Assembly (NCBI RefSeq): GCF_003865015.1
Contig: NZ_BHVV01000008.1
Location: 556,248-620,247, forward strand
DNA: 64,000 bases
Direction: 5' to 3'
From: Sulfurisoma sediminicola
Lineage (GTDB): Bacteria; Pseudomonadota; Gammaproteobacteria; Burkholderiales; Rhodocyclaceae
Positions 50,723 to 62,110 of this stretch are shown here, piece after piece; position 1 is the first letter of the stretch; each line of letters begins with the position of its first letter. The notes beneath the pieces were generated by a model. It made no database searches, had not been told where the DNA came from, and saw only the letters and a program-made list of their open reading frames with translations. The position numbers and the translations under genes were made by a program.

Positions 50723-52009
50723 TCAGGAAATCATGCCCAGCGTCCGTGGCAGCCACAGCGACATCGTCGGCCAATAGGTGACGAGCACCAGGAACACGAG
50801 CATGGTGAGCAGCCAGGGCCAGACGGCGATGGTCAATTCGGTGATGCCCATCTTGGTGATGCCGGACGCGACGTAGAGGTTGAGGCCCACCGGCGGGTGG
50901 CACATGCCGACTTCCATGTTCACCACCATGATGATGCCGAAATGCACCGGGTCGATGCCGAGCTTGATGGCGATGGGGAACAGGATCGGCGCCAGTATCA
51001 ACACGATCGAGGACGGCTCCATGAAATTGCCGGCCAGCAACAGCAGGATGTTGGCAACAATCAGGAAGCCGATGACGCCGACGCCGGTGCCCATCATCCA
51101 GTCAGCCATCTCCTGCGGGATGTTCTCGTGCGTCATGAGGAAGGAGAACAGCACCGCATTGGTGATGATGTAGAGCAGCATCGCGCTCATGTTGGCCGAG
51201 GACAGCAGCACCTTCGGCACATCCTTCATCCCCATGTCCTTGTACACGAATACGGCGACGAAGAAGGCATAGACTGCGCTCATCGCAGCCGCCTCGGTCG
51301 GTGTGAACATACCCGTGTAGATTCCGCCCATGACCACGACGATGAGGAAGAGCCCCCAGACCGCCTTGCGGAAGCTCACCCAGCGTTCCCGCCACGAGGC
51401 CCTCGGCTGGCGCGGGTAGTCGTTCTTCCAGGCGCGATACCAGGTGGTCAGGCCGAGCATCGTCGCCAGTACGAGGCCCGGAATCACGCCCGCCATGAAC
51501 AGAGCGCCGACCGAGGTATTGGTCGACACCGAGTACATCACCATGACGATCGACGGCGGAATCAGGATGCCCAGCGCCCCCGACGTGGTGAGGACGCCGG
51601 CACCGAAGCGATTGGGAAAACCTGCCTTGACCATCGCCGGCATCAGGATGGAGCCAATGGCCACCACCGTCGCAGGACTCGACCCCGACACCGCCGCGAA
51701 CAACGCACAGGCGACCACGCCACCGAGACCGAGACCGCCATGGAAGTGGCCGACCATCGACGTGGCGAAGGCGATCATGCGCCGCGCCACCCCGCCGTGG
51801 GTCAGGAAGTTGCCGGCGAGGATGAAGAACGGGATCGCCATGATCTCGAACTTCTCGATGCCGGTAAACAGCTTGAGCGCCACCGATTCGATCGGCACCT
51901 GAGTCATCAGGAAGAGGAAGGACAGCACCGTCAGGCCGAGCGAGATCGAGATCGGCATACCGGTCAACATCAGGGCGACCAGCAGCCCGAAGATGAGCAG
52001 GGTGTTCAT
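50723..52009 (-). CDS. dctM: TRAP transporter large permease subunit
   Basis: A 428-residue membrane protein with about 12 helices, the sodium-coupled transport subunit of a TRAP system. Family segments: GMPISISLGLTVLSFLF, AIPFFILAGNFLTHGG, VSGSSPATVVAIGSILMP and LPPSIVMVMYSVSTNTS-like IPPSIVMVMYSVSTNTSVG. ATG overlaps the dctQ stop by 4 bases; ends before a strong terminator. Confidence 0.95.
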   Translation of the reverse strand: MNTLLIFGLLVALMLTGMPISISLGLTVLSFLFLMTQVPIESVALKLFTGIEKFEIMAIPFFILAGNFLTHGGVARRMIAFATSMVGHFHGGLGLGGVVACALFAAVSGSSPATVVAIGSILMPAMVKAGFPNRFGAGVLTTSGALGILIPPSIVMVMYSVSTNTSVGALFMAGVIPGLVLATMLGLTTWYRAWKNDYPRQPRASWRERWVSFRKAVWGLFLIVVVMGGIYTGMFTPTEAAAMSAVYAFFVAVFVYKDMGMKDVPKVLLSSANMSAMLLYIITNAVLFSFLMTHENIPQEMADWMMGTGVGVIGFLIVANILLLLAGNFMEPSSIVLILAPILFPIAIKLGIDPVHFGIIMVVNMEVGMCHPPVGLNLYVASGITKMGITELTIAVWPWLLTMLVFLVLVTYWPTMSLWLPRTLGMIS

Positions 52010-52755
52010 TTCCGGTCACCTCCGGCATCGTCTCCGTGGTTGCGCCGATCGGCATTGCCGCGTCGGTCGGCATTGCCTCGCCGATCGGCGCCCCTGCGCA
52101 TGTCGTGGGGATGGAGTCCATCATCCATGCGATAGATTTCGTCCTCTTCGCCAGGCTTGGGCGGTACCTCTTCGTCCAGGCCGTCGACGTGGCCATGGTC
52201 GTGATGCGGCAGCTCCCCGGTCCGGATGAAACTCGTCGTCACCTGCAGGAAGCGGAAACACATCAGGTAGGAACCGAGCGGCACGGCCGAATAGACGATC
52301 CAGGTCGGCCATTCGAGGTCGGGCGTAGTCGGTCCCTCGGGGATGTCGGTAAGTTGCAAGCCCAGTGCGGTGAACACGGAGTAGTGCATGCCGTTTTCCC
52401 AGACGAAGCGTGCTCCCAGCGTGCCGACGATGCCGGTGAACAACGCCCCGGCGAGCAAACCGAAAATGATGAATTTGCCGCGCATGCGATCGTCGAGCCG
52501 GTTGATCAGCACATCGACGCCGACGTGGATGCCGGTACGCACGCCGTAAGCGGCGCCGAACTTGGCCATCCAGACGAACATGATGATGGTGAGTTCCTGC
52601 GCCCAACCCATGTTGATCCCGAGCAGCCAGTCCTGCAGGCCCGGGATGGCGAAGCCGGTGGCGTAACGGTGCATGACCGAGGCGAAGATGATCACCGTCG
52701 CGGCCGCCATGAGGAAGGTGATGAGCCACTCCTCGAGATGATCGAGTACCTTCAT
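52006..52755 (-). CDS. dctQ: TRAP transporter small permease subunit with charged C-terminal tail
   Basis: A 249-residue DctQ-type protein with four membrane helices (about 14-32, 53-72, 92-112, 150-170). Its last 65 residues are an unusual hydrophilic tail: a histidine cluster (HHDHGHVDG), an acidic stretch and tandem RRGNAD repeats. Typical DctQ proteins end near residue 180. ATG 52755 has GGAGAG; an in-frame upstream ATG lies in the terminator region. Confidence 0.9.
   Translation of the reverse strand: MKVLDHLEEWLITFLMAAATVIIFASVMHRYATGFAIPGLQDWLLGINMGWAQELTIIMFVWMAKFGAAYGVRTGIHVGVDVLINRLDDRMRGKFIIFGLLAGALFTGIVGTLGARFVWENGMHYSVFTALGLQLTDIPEGPTTPDLEWPTWIVYSAVPLGSYLMCFRFLQVTTSFIRTGELPHHDHGHVDGLDEEVPPKPGEEDEIYRMDDGLHPHDMRRGADRRGNADRRGNADRRNHGDDAGGDRK
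52042..52095. repeat. three tandem 18-bp repeats in the dctQ 3' end
   Basis: Units at 52042-52059, 52060-52077 and 52078-52095 (each containing CGRTCGGC) encode the RRGNAD-type tail repeats; the first two differ by only two bases. Confidence 0.8.
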
Positions 52756-52774
52756 CGATGTCTCTCCATCCAAG

Positions 52775-52801
52775 AAAAAACGCCCGCCGGAAGGGCGGGC
52801 G
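52775..52801 (-). terminator. intercistronic terminator between dctP and dctQ
   Basis: Minus-strand stem CGCCCGCC/GGCGGGCG with a 5-base loop (52781-52801), then six T (52780-52775). Lies in the 57-base dctP-dctQ gap; partial readthrough would give more binding protein than permease. Confidence 0.85.
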
Positions 52802-52812
52802 CCGGGGTTGCG

Positions 52813-53817
52813 TCAGAGCTTGGCGGGGTCGAAGCCGGTCGCCTTGTAGACCATGTCGATGGTCTCCTTGCCGACGCGCGACTCCATCTTCTTATGCACC
52901 GGCACCAGCGCCTTCTTGAAGGCCGAGCGCTCCGCAGCAGTCTGCGTGTGGACCTGGGTCTTGCCCGATTTCTTCACCATCTCCAGGGCATTGTCATTCT
53001 CGACCTTGGCGATCTGGTTGGCGTAGCGCGTCGCCTGTTCCATGGCGTCGTCGAGTTGCTTGCGGATGTCCGCCGGCAGCCCGTCCCAGAACTTCTTGTT
53101 CACGATCACCGCATAGCCGAGATAGCCGTGGTCGGTCAGCGCCAGGTGCTTCTGCACCTCGTGCATCTTCTGGGTATAGAGGTTGGAAATCGGATTCTCG
53201 GTGCCGTCGACCACGCCGGTCTGCAGCGCCTGATAGACCTCAGAGAAGGCCATCACCTGGGGCAGCGCACCGAGGGCGCGAATCTCTTCTTCAAGCACCT
53301 TGGACGACTGGATGCGCAACTTCTTGCCCTTGAGGTCGGCGGGCATATTGATCGGTGTGTTGGCTGAGAACGACTTGAAGCCGTTGTCCCAGTAGGTCAG
53401 GCCCTTGATGCCCTTGGCCTCGAGCTTGCCCAGCATCTGCTGGCCGACCGGGCCCAGCGTGACCTTGCGCAGAGAATCGTAACCATCGAAGATATAGGGC
53501 AGATCGAAGACCTCGAACTCCTTGACGCCGAGCGGGCCGAATTTGGCGAGCGACGGCGCGAGCATCTGCACTGCGCCGAGCTGCAACGCCTCCATCTCTT
53601 CCTTGTCCTTGTAGAGCGTGCTGTTCGCGTAGACCTCGACCTTGACGCGGCCCTTGGTCAGTTCCTCGGCCTTCTTCTTGAAGAACTCGGCGCCCTTGCC
53701 CTTGGGCGTGTCGTTGGCGACAACATGACTGAACTTGATGACGATCGGCTGCTGGGCGAACGCCGCCATGGAAAAGGTCGCGGCCACGAGACCGGCGACA
53801 AGCGTGCGAAGTTTCAT
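52813..53817 (-). CDS. dctP: TRAP transporter periplasmic binding protein DctP
   Basis: A 334-residue exported solute receptor: signal peptide ending SMAAFAQQ (about 22), then IKFSHVVANDTPKGKGAEFF, the family motif KGKKLRIQSSKV with the substrate-binding Arg, and GVVDGTENPISNLYTQKMHE. The sequence is of the C4-dicarboxylate (malate/succinate/fumarate) DctP type. First gene of dctPQM; GGAGGAGA ribosome site. Divergent from the sensor kinase. Confidence 0.94.
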   Translation of the reverse strand: MKLRTLVAGLVAATFSMAAFAQQPIVIKFSHVVANDTPKGKGAEFFKKKAEELTKGRVKVEVYANSTLYKDKEEMEALQLGAVQMLAPSLAKFGPLGVKEFEVFDLPYIFDGYDSLRKVTLGPVGQQMLGKLEAKGIKGLTYWDNGFKSFSANTPINMPADLKGKKLRIQSSKVLEEEIRALGALPQVMAFSEVYQALQTGVVDGTENPISNLYTQKMHEVQKHLALTDHGYLGYAVIVNKKFWDGLPADIRKQLDDAMEQATRYANQIAKVENDNALEMVKKSGKTQVHTQTAAERSAFKKALVPVHKKMESRVGKETIDMVYKATGFDPAKL

Positions 53818-53914
53818 GATCAGGTTTCTCCTCCGTTGTTTTGTCCGGCTGTCGCGCAGCCGCAGCCGTTATCAGGCCCGGCGCTATTGTTGATCTCTCG
53901 GTGCGGTCGAGCCA

Positions 53915-53930
53915 TTGTGGTTTTCCGCAA
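53915..53930. promoter_or_regulatory. inverted repeat in the dctP-dctB divergent region, candidate operator
   Basis: TTGTGG-TTTT-CCGCAA is a 6-4-6 inverted repeat with one mismatch, midway in the 151-base gap between dctP and the divergent kinase gene. A plausible site for the FixJ-family regulator at 55972-56574; assignment is inference. Confidence 0.35.
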
Positions 53931-53968
53931 GTCGTGACGGTGCGGTGGCGACAAGCTAACATCCAGCC

Positions 53969-54715
53969 ATGGTTAGTTTCGTCACTTCGACCACTGCGCC
54001 AATTTCTACCCTGCCCGCTGCCACCGCCGCATCGAGTCGCTGGCTGTGGTGGCTGTCGCGCCTTGCCTTCTTGCTGTTTCTCATGGCGGTTGCGGCACTG
54101 CTCTGGCTGTCCGACCGCAACGAGGCCGAAGAGCAGCGCGCAACCCTGATCAGCGACATTCTCTGGCTCGAACAGGACCTGCGTTTCCATCTGACCCGAA
54201 ACGAGGAACTGCTGGGCCTCATCACGCCGCAGCATGCCGCCAGTGCCGGCAGCTTCGAACCGCATGCGCGTGCCTTGCTCGCCAATAACTCGGGTCTGGT
54301 ACAGGTCTTCTGGCTCGATCCCGGTGGCGGCGTACGCCAATCCCTGCCCGCCCAAACGGATCGCTACGTGATTGGCGATGGCATCGATGCGGCGCCTGCA
54401 AACAACGCCTTCCGGCTTGCAGCCTCTCTCGGCAAGCCTTTCTACAGCCCCCCCTACCCGGTGGTCAATGACGACCGGCAGTTCGAAGTGCATGTGCCGG
54501 TATTCCGCGACGGCCGTCTCGCGGGTGTCGTGGTCGGTGCCTATTCGATGCGGCGCATGCTCGAGCAGACCGTTCCGTGGTGGCTGACCGAACGCTATCG
54601 CATCCGTGTCATCGACAACTCCGGCGTCACGCTGGCCGCGCGCACCAAGGTCGAAGCCAGCACCGCCCGTCGCCTCGACTACCAGCTGCCGTTCGACCCC
54701 CCGGCCATGGCTTGA
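53969..54715 (+). CDS. DctB-like sensor kinase, N-terminal (periplasmic sensing) part of a split gene
   Basis: A 248-residue frame: one membrane helix (about 25-45), then a periplasmic sensing domain (RNEAEEQRATLISDILWLEQ onward, with VHVPVFRDGRLAGVVVGAY). It stops at 54713-54715 after LPFDPPAMA. One additional base in the six-C run at 54697-54702 would give LPFDPPGHGLML and join the next frame into a single 665-residue kinase. Either a frameshift mutation or sequencing error, or a real two-gene arrangement coupled by the TGATG overlap. Confidence 0.75.
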   Translation: MVSFVTSTTAPISTLPAATAASSRWLWWLSRLAFLLFLMAVAALLWLSDRNEAEEQRATLISDILWLEQDLRFHLTRNEELLGLITPQHAASAGSFEPHARALLANNSGLVQVFWLDPGGGVRQSLPAQTDRYVIGDGIDAAPANNAFRLAASLGKPFYSPPYPVVNDDRQFEVHVPVFRDGRLAGVVVGAYSMRRMLEQTVPWWLTERYRIRVIDNSGVTLAARTKVEASTARRLDYQLPFDPPAMA

Positions 54716-55965
54716 TGCTGCATGCGGCGCCCTACCGCACCCAGGCGCCGCTGGCGCCGCGCCTGCTGACCGCCAGCCTGATTCTGCTCGCCACACTGGT
54801 CCTGTGGAGCTTGTGGTCCCTGCGCCGGCACTGGACGCATCGGCTCGCTGCGGAGCAGGCCCTGCTGCGCGAGCATGCCTTCCGCCAGGCGATGGAGAAC
54901 TCTTTGCAGACGGGACTGCGCGCACGCGATCTCGAAGGGCGCATTACCTACGTCAACCCCGCCTTCTGCCGCATGGTCGGCTGGCCAGCGGAAGAACTGA
55001 TCGGACGCTCGCCGCCGATGCCTTACTGGGCCGATGAATTGCTCGAGGAGACGCGGGCCCTGCATGATCGTATCCTTGCCGGAAAGGGGCCGCTCGAGGG
55101 TTTCGAAATCAAGCTCAAGCGCCGCACTGGCGAGGTCTTCGACGTACTGATCCACGAAGCACCGCTGATCGATGCCCGCGGTCACCACACCGGTTGGATG
55201 AGTTCGATCGTCGACATCACCGAAAACAAGCGTACCGAGGAGCGGGAAAGGCAACAACAACAGCGGCTGCAGGCGACCGCGCGGCTTGTCACCATGGGAG
55301 AGATGGCCTCGAGCCTGGCCCATGAACTCAACCAGCCGCTCGCCGCGATCGCGAGTTACACGACGGGCTGCATCAACCTGATCGACTCCGGCCAGCGCGA
55401 TGCGGCGCAATTGAAGTCCCCGCTGGCGAAGTGCGCCGAGCAGGCGCAGCGCGCCGGCCGCATCATCCATCGCATCTACGAGTTCGCCCGTCGCGCCGAG
55501 CCCCGGGCGGAATCCTGCGACTTGATCGCCATCGTCGACGAGGTACTGGGGCTGATTGACGCCGACGCCCGGCGTCAGCAGATTCGCATCCTGCGCGATC
55601 TGCCCGCGGAACTGCCCCCGCTGCTGGGCGACCGCGTGTTATTGACCCAGGCCCTGCTCAACCTCGTCCGCAATGGCATGGATGCGATGGCCCATATGCC
55701 GGCAGAACGCCGGATATTGACCATCCTAGGCAAGCGCGGAGATGCCACCCTGCGACTGAGCATCGCGGATCGCGGCGGCGGCATCGCGCCGGAGATCCTG
55801 GCTCACCTGTTCGAGCCATTCCGCACCACCAAGGCCGAGGGCATGGGCATGGGCCTCAACATCTGCCGTTCGGTCGTCGAGGCCCATCGCGGCAGGCTAT
55901 GGCACGAAGCCCGTCCTGACGGCGGCTGCATTTTCAATGTCGAGCTGCCGCTGGTGGATACATAA
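54715..55965 (+). CDS. DctB-like sensor kinase, C-terminal (PAS-HisKA-ATPase) part of a split gene
   Basis: A 416-residue frame if translated from the ATG in TGATG. It has a membrane helix (about 17-35), a PAS domain (about 60-175, ITYVNPAFCRMVGWPAEEL), HisKA with H-box SSLAHELNQPLAAI and an ATPase domain with N-box LNLVRNGMDAM, DRGGGIAPEI and GMGMGLNICRSVV. The H-box with HELNQPL is typical of DctB/FixL-type kinases. The kinase half is complete; only the join to its sensing half is broken. Six bases before the regulator gene. Confidence 0.8.
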   Translation: MLHAAPYRTQAPLAPRLLTASLILLATLVLWSLWSLRRHWTHRLAAEQALLREHAFRQAMENSLQTGLRARDLEGRITYVNPAFCRMVGWPAEELIGRSPPMPYWADELLEETRALHDRILAGKGPLEGFEIKLKRRTGEVFDVLIHEAPLIDARGHHTGWMSSIVDITENKRTEERERQQQQRLQATARLVTMGEMASSLAHELNQPLAAIASYTTGCINLIDSGQRDAAQLKSPLAKCAEQAQRAGRIIHRIYEFARRAEPRAESCDLIAIVDEVLGLIDADARRQQIRILRDLPAELPPLLGDRVLLTQALLNLVRNGMDAMAHMPAERRILTILGKRGDATLRLSIADRGGGIAPEILAHLFEPFRTTKAEGMGMGLNICRSVVEAHRGRLWHEARPDGGCIFNVELPLVDT

Positions 55966-55971
55966 TTCGGC

Positions 55972-56574
55972 ATGAGCACGAGTCTCGCCTATCTGGTCGA
56001 CGATGATGAAGCGATCCGCGATGCGCTGGCCTGGCTGCTGAATTCGCGCGGCATCGCATCCCGCGCCTGGTCCTCGGCGGAGTCCTTCCTCGGCGACTAC
56101 GACTTCAGCATGCGCGGCTGCATGGTCCTCGACATCCGCATGCCCGGGATGGGCGGACCGGAACTGTTCGACCGACTGCTCGAAATCGGCTGCCGGCTAC
56201 CCGCGATCTTCCTTACCGGTCACGGCGACGTGCCGCTGGCCGTGCAGGCGATCAAGAAGGGAGCGTTCGAATTTATCGAGAAGCCATTCAACGATAATGA
56301 ACTCGTCGATCGCGTGCTCGCGGCGTTTCAGCTCGACAACGATCAGCAACGTCTTGACGCCGGTGCCGAGCTGACGGCCGTGAAACTCTCGACATTGAGC
56401 AGTCGAGAACGCGAAGTGATGGAGCTGATACTCGCCGGCAAGTACAACAAGGTCATCGCCGACGAACTCGGCATCGCGATGCGCACGGTGGAGGTGCACC
56501 GGGCTCGCATCTTCGAGAAAATGGGCGTGAAGTCCGCGGTGGAGTTGGCGCAGCTGCTCGCCGCGTCGCGTTAA
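55972..56574 (+). CDS. FixJ/LuxR-family response regulator
   Basis: A 200-residue regulator: receiver domain with VDDDE, phosphoacceptor Asp54 (MVLDIRMPGMGG) and EKPF, then a LuxR-type helix-turn-helix (LSSREREVMELILAGKYNK and TVEVHRARIFEKM). Adjacent to the kinase and divergent from dctPQM, so probably controls the TRAP transporter. It is FixJ type, not the sigma54-dependent DctD, so sigma54 is not needed. Its stop abuts the tilS stop. Confidence 0.93.
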   Translation: MSTSLAYLVDDDEAIRDALAWLLNSRGIASRAWSSAESFLGDYDFSMRGCMVLDIRMPGMGGPELFDRLLEIGCRLPAIFLTGHGDVPLAVQAIKKGAFEFIEKPFNDNELVDRVLAAFQLDNDQQRLDAGAELTAVKLSTLSSREREVMELILAGKYNKVIADELGIAMRTVEVHRARIFEKMGVKSAVELAQLLAASR

Positions 56575-57540
56575 CTAGCGAACATGTTCCAAATCGATCT
56601 TTCCCCGGCGACGAACGATGTCCCATTCGCCGAAGTGCTGCCGCGGATGGCGGTCATGCCCGGCCGCAAGTAGTTGGCGCAGTGCCTCGACCAGACGCGA
56701 TTCGCTAGGAATGCCGATGCCGCGTCGGGCGAGCAGGTAACGCAGGGCGTTGCGCGCGCGTGGCTCGCTCAGGCTTGCCAGCGTCGCGACCGCCAAGGGG
56801 AAATCGAGCTGGTCGGCGAGATCGATTCGAGCCAGGTCGTCCAGCAGGGTGACCGCCTCACTGAACCGGCCTGTGGCGGCAGCGAGATTCCTTTCGGCTG
56901 CAGGGAAACGGCGATGGAGGGGCTCGAGGATCTCGTGGCGCAGGAAGTTGCGCGAGAAGCCGGTATCGCGGTTGCTTTCGTCGTCGACCCAGTCGAGGCC
57001 CTGCTCGCGCGCATAAGCCTCGATCTCCGCGCGTGACACCGTAAGCAGAGGCCGCAACAGTCGCCGCTGGCGTGGCGCCATGGCAGCCGAACCCGCCAAC
57101 CCGGTCCCGCGTACGAGATTGAACAGCAGCGTCTCGGCCTGGTCGCCTCGGTGATGCCCCAGGACGATGAAATCCCCGCTCGCATGCGCAAACGCGGCGT
57201 GGCGCGCGCGGCGGGCTGCCGCTTCGAGGCCATCCGGCGACTCTCGATCGACGACAACGCGCTCGATCGTCAGGGGGATCCCCTTCGCCTGACACAGGAT
57301 GGCGCAGAACGCCGCCCATTGCTCGGCATTCTCGCTGAGACCATGGTTCACGTGAATGGCCGCCAGTTCGAATTGGGCCATGGGAGCGAGACTGGCCAAT
57401 AGATGGAGCAGAGTCACCGAATCGACGCCGCCGGAGAGAGCGAGCGTCAGATGCTGTCCCGGCGCGATCTGCGCGGCCAACGCAGCGGCGCATGTCGCCA
57501 GCACGCCGTCAGTGGATTGGCTGTTCCTTGAACTTGCCAT
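56575..57540 (-). CDS. tilS: tRNA(Ile)-lysidine synthetase, short form
   Basis: Converts C34 of the CAT-anticodon tRNA-Ile to lysidine so it reads AUA. 321 residues: ATP pyrophosphatase motif [10 protein letters not shown] (SGGVDS 36-41), [27 protein letters not shown] and [12 protein letters not shown]. It ends after the middle substrate-binding domain; the C-terminal TilS_C domain of most proteobacterial enzymes (about 430 residues) is absent. Start ATG 57540 overlaps accA by 32 bases; a GTG at 57504 is possible. Confidence 0.92.
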   Translation of the reverse strand: MASSRNSQSTDGVLATCAAALAAQIAPGQHLTLALSGGVDSVTLLHLLASLAPMAQFELAAIHVNHGLSENAEQWAAFCAILCQAKGIPLTIERVVVDRESPDGLEAAARRARHAAFAHASGDFIVLGHHRGDQAETLLFNLVRGTGLAGSAAMAPRQRRLLRPLLTVSRAEIEAYAREQGLDWVDDESNRDTGFSRNFLRHEILEPLHRRFPAAERNLAAATGRFSEAVTLLDDLARIDLADQLDFPLAVATLASLSEPRARNALRYLLARRGIGIPSESRLVEALRQLLAAGHDRHPRQHFGEWDIVRRRGKIDLEHVR

Positions 57541-58477
57541 AGCCCATCAGGCGCTCGAAGCGGCGCTCGATGAGCTCGTCGGCGGGAAGCGCCGCGACCT
57601 GCTTGAGCGCGTCCTGCAGTGCCTTCTTCAAGGAATTGGCGGCCGCCTTGTGGTCGCGGTGGGCACCGCCCAACGGCTCGTTGACGATGCGATCGACCAG
57701 ACCGAGGGTCTTCAGGCGCGCAGCCGTAATCCCCATGGTCTCGGCGGCATCGGCCGCGCGTTCCGCGCTCTTCCAGAGGATGGATGCACAGCCCTCCGGC
57801 GAAATGACGGAATAGGTCGAATACTGCAGCATCAGCATGGCGTCGCCGACCGCGATCGCCAGCGCTCCGCCGGAACCGCCCTCACCGATGATGGTCGTGA
57901 TAAACGGAACCTTGAGTTCAGCCATCTCATACAAATTTCGTCCGATGGCCTCGGACTGGCCTCGCTCTTCCGCATCGATGCCGGGATAGGCGCCCGGTGT
58001 GTCGACGAAGGTGAAGATCGGAATGCCGAAGCGCTCCGCCAGCCTCATCAGCCGCAATGCCTTGCGGTATCCCTCGGGCCGCGGCATGCCGAAATTGCGG
58101 TGAATCTTTTCCTTGGTGTCGCGGCCCTTCTGGTGGCCGATGACCATGCACGACTGGCCGTTGAAACGGGCGAGGCCACCGACGATCGCATGGTCGTCGG
58201 CGAAGGCGCGGTCCCCGTGGAGTTCCTCGAAATCGGTGAAGAGGTGCGGGATGTAATCGAGAGTGTAGGGGCGCTGCGGATGGCGTGCGACAAGGGCGAT
58301 CTGCCAGGGCGACAGCTTGGCGTAGATATCCTTGGTCAGCGTCAGGCCCTTCGCCTCGAGACGGCTGATTTCCTCGGAGATATCGACTGCGGAATCGTCC
58401 TGCACGAAGCGCAGCTGTTCTATTTTTTCCTCAAGCTCGGCGATGGGCTGCTCGAAGTCCAGAAAAGTCGTTTTCAT
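57509..58477 (-). CDS. accA: acetyl-CoA carboxylase carboxyltransferase subunit alpha
   Basis: With AccD transfers the carboxyl group from biotin to acetyl-CoA, the first step of fatty acid synthesis. 322 residues: [19 protein letters not shown] start, [36 protein letters not shown] and [11 protein letters not shown] (oxyanion site) then [12 protein letters not shown]. Lies just beyond the rRNA operon terminator. TAGAAT lies 7 bases before its ATG with no ribosome site between. Confidence 0.97.
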   Translation of the reverse strand: MKTTFLDFEQPIAELEEKIEQLRFVQDDSAVDISEEISRLEAKGLTLTKDIYAKLSPWQIALVARHPQRPYTLDYIPHLFTDFEELHGDRAFADDHAIVGGLARFNGQSCMVIGHQKGRDTKEKIHRNFGMPRPEGYRKALRLMRLAERFGIPIFTFVDTPGAYPGIDAEERGQSEAIGRNLYEMAELKVPFITTIIGEGGSGGALAIAVGDAMLMLQYSTYSVISPEGCASILWKSAERAADAAETMGITAARLKTLGLVDRIVNEPLGGAHRDHKAAANSLKKALQDALKQVAALPADELIERRFERLMGYGKFKEQPIH

Positions 58478-58484
58478 GGCGCGA

Positions 58485-58490
58485 ATTCTA
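58485..58490 (-). promoter_or_regulatory. -10 like hexamer directly before accA
   Basis: TAGAAT on the minus strand, 7 bases before the accA ATG; no ribosome site and no clear -35. If used, the accA transcript would be nearly leaderless, as proposed for xseA. Confidence 0.35.
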
Positions 58491-58510
58491 CCGGATAGGC
58501 AGTGGCACAA

Positions 58511-58547
58511 ACGAAAACCCCCTCCGCGGCAATCTGCCGGGAGGGGG
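58511..58547 (-). terminator. rRNA operon terminator
   Basis: Minus-strand stem CCCCCTCC/GGAGGGGG with inner CGGCA/TGCCG pairing (58518-58547), then TTTTCGTTT. It ends the 16S-23S-5S transcript before accA. Confidence 0.85.
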
Positions 58548-58560
58548 CCTGAATGGGGAG

Positions 58561-58673
58561 TCTGGTGCTGACCTACTTTCGCCGGAGGTTAACCGACTAT
58601 CATTGGCGCGGAGGTGTTTCACGGTCCTGTTCGGGAAGGGAAGGGGTGGTTCCGCCTCGCTATGGGCACCAGA
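58561..58673 (-). rRNA. 5S ribosomal RNA
   Basis: About 113 bases bounded by the closing stem TCTGGTGC/GCACCAGA. Typical internal sequences (CCGAACAGGACCGTGAAACA and the GGCGAAAGTAGG-like loop E region) are present. Ends are set by the stem, accurate to a few bases. Confidence 0.93.
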
Positions 58674-58772
58674 CTGAAAGGGAAGCGGCCTGGGTTTTGT
58701 GGTCCGGGCCGCGTAATTGGAAGAAGTAAATTGGGTGGTGATTGGCGCGTGTTGCACCCGAGTTGAATGTAA

Positions 58773-58785
58773 CTCAAGGTTATAG

Positions 58786-58792
<7 letters not shown>
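58773..58792. repeat. 23S processing stem, 3' arm (pairs with 61658-61677)
   Basis: This 20-base segment is complementary to 61658-61677, with one mismatch, across the whole 23S gene. It forms the long duplex that RNase III cuts to release pre-23S. Confidence 0.8.
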
Positions 58793-61664
<2,872 letters not shown>

Positions 61665-61900
61665 CTATAACGTTGAGCCCTGGATCCCTCCAGGTCACGC
61701 TACAGGCACAACTCGCGCTTGTTTCAATTCCATCGCTGGTTCAAAGGATGGAATCGAGAATTTGCAATCACTACCCATGTCCGATCCAATTCCTCAGATC
61801 GAACACCTTTACTTCTTCCTAGTTTTTAAAGATCCAAACAGCCTTCGGTAAAAACCGATATCAAAGCAAACCTTTGATATCGACTCTCTCTCGCAGGGGA
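61665..61900 (-). other. 23S-tRNA-Ala spacer with perfect hairpin and boxA-like element
   Basis: No gene. GATATCAAAG/CTTTGATATC (61857-61866 with 61872-61881) is a perfect 10-bp hairpin right after tRNA-Ala. GATCTTTAAAAACT on the minus strand (about 61821-61833) resembles the conserved spacer boxA antiterminator. The 23S processing stem arm is at 61658-61677. Confidence 0.5.
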
Positions 61901-61976
61901 TGGTGGAGGATGACGGGATCGAACCGACGACCCCCTGCTTGCAAAGCAGGTGCTCTCCCAGCTGAGCTAATCCCCC
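61901..61976 (-). tRNA. tRNA-Ala (TGC)
   Basis: 76 bases with CCA; acceptor GGGGGAT/ATCCTCC, anticodon loop TTTGCAA with anticodon TGC, T-loop TTCGATC. Spacer tRNA of the rRNA operon. Confidence 0.97.
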
Positions 61977-62110
61977 CTCAAGCTTCGATAATCATCGCAT
62001 CCCATCGTTGCTCCAGCACTTGCATAGCCCAGCTATGCGGCGTGCCTTCGCGCCTCGGTCTGCTCGATTCTCGAACCTTGCGTCGTGCCCGGCTCGAGTC
62101 AGCTCATGCG

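Noticed and set aside
52042..52095. CRISPR-like array
   Set aside because: Units are contiguous 18-bp coding repeats without spacers, in frame with the dctQ tail.
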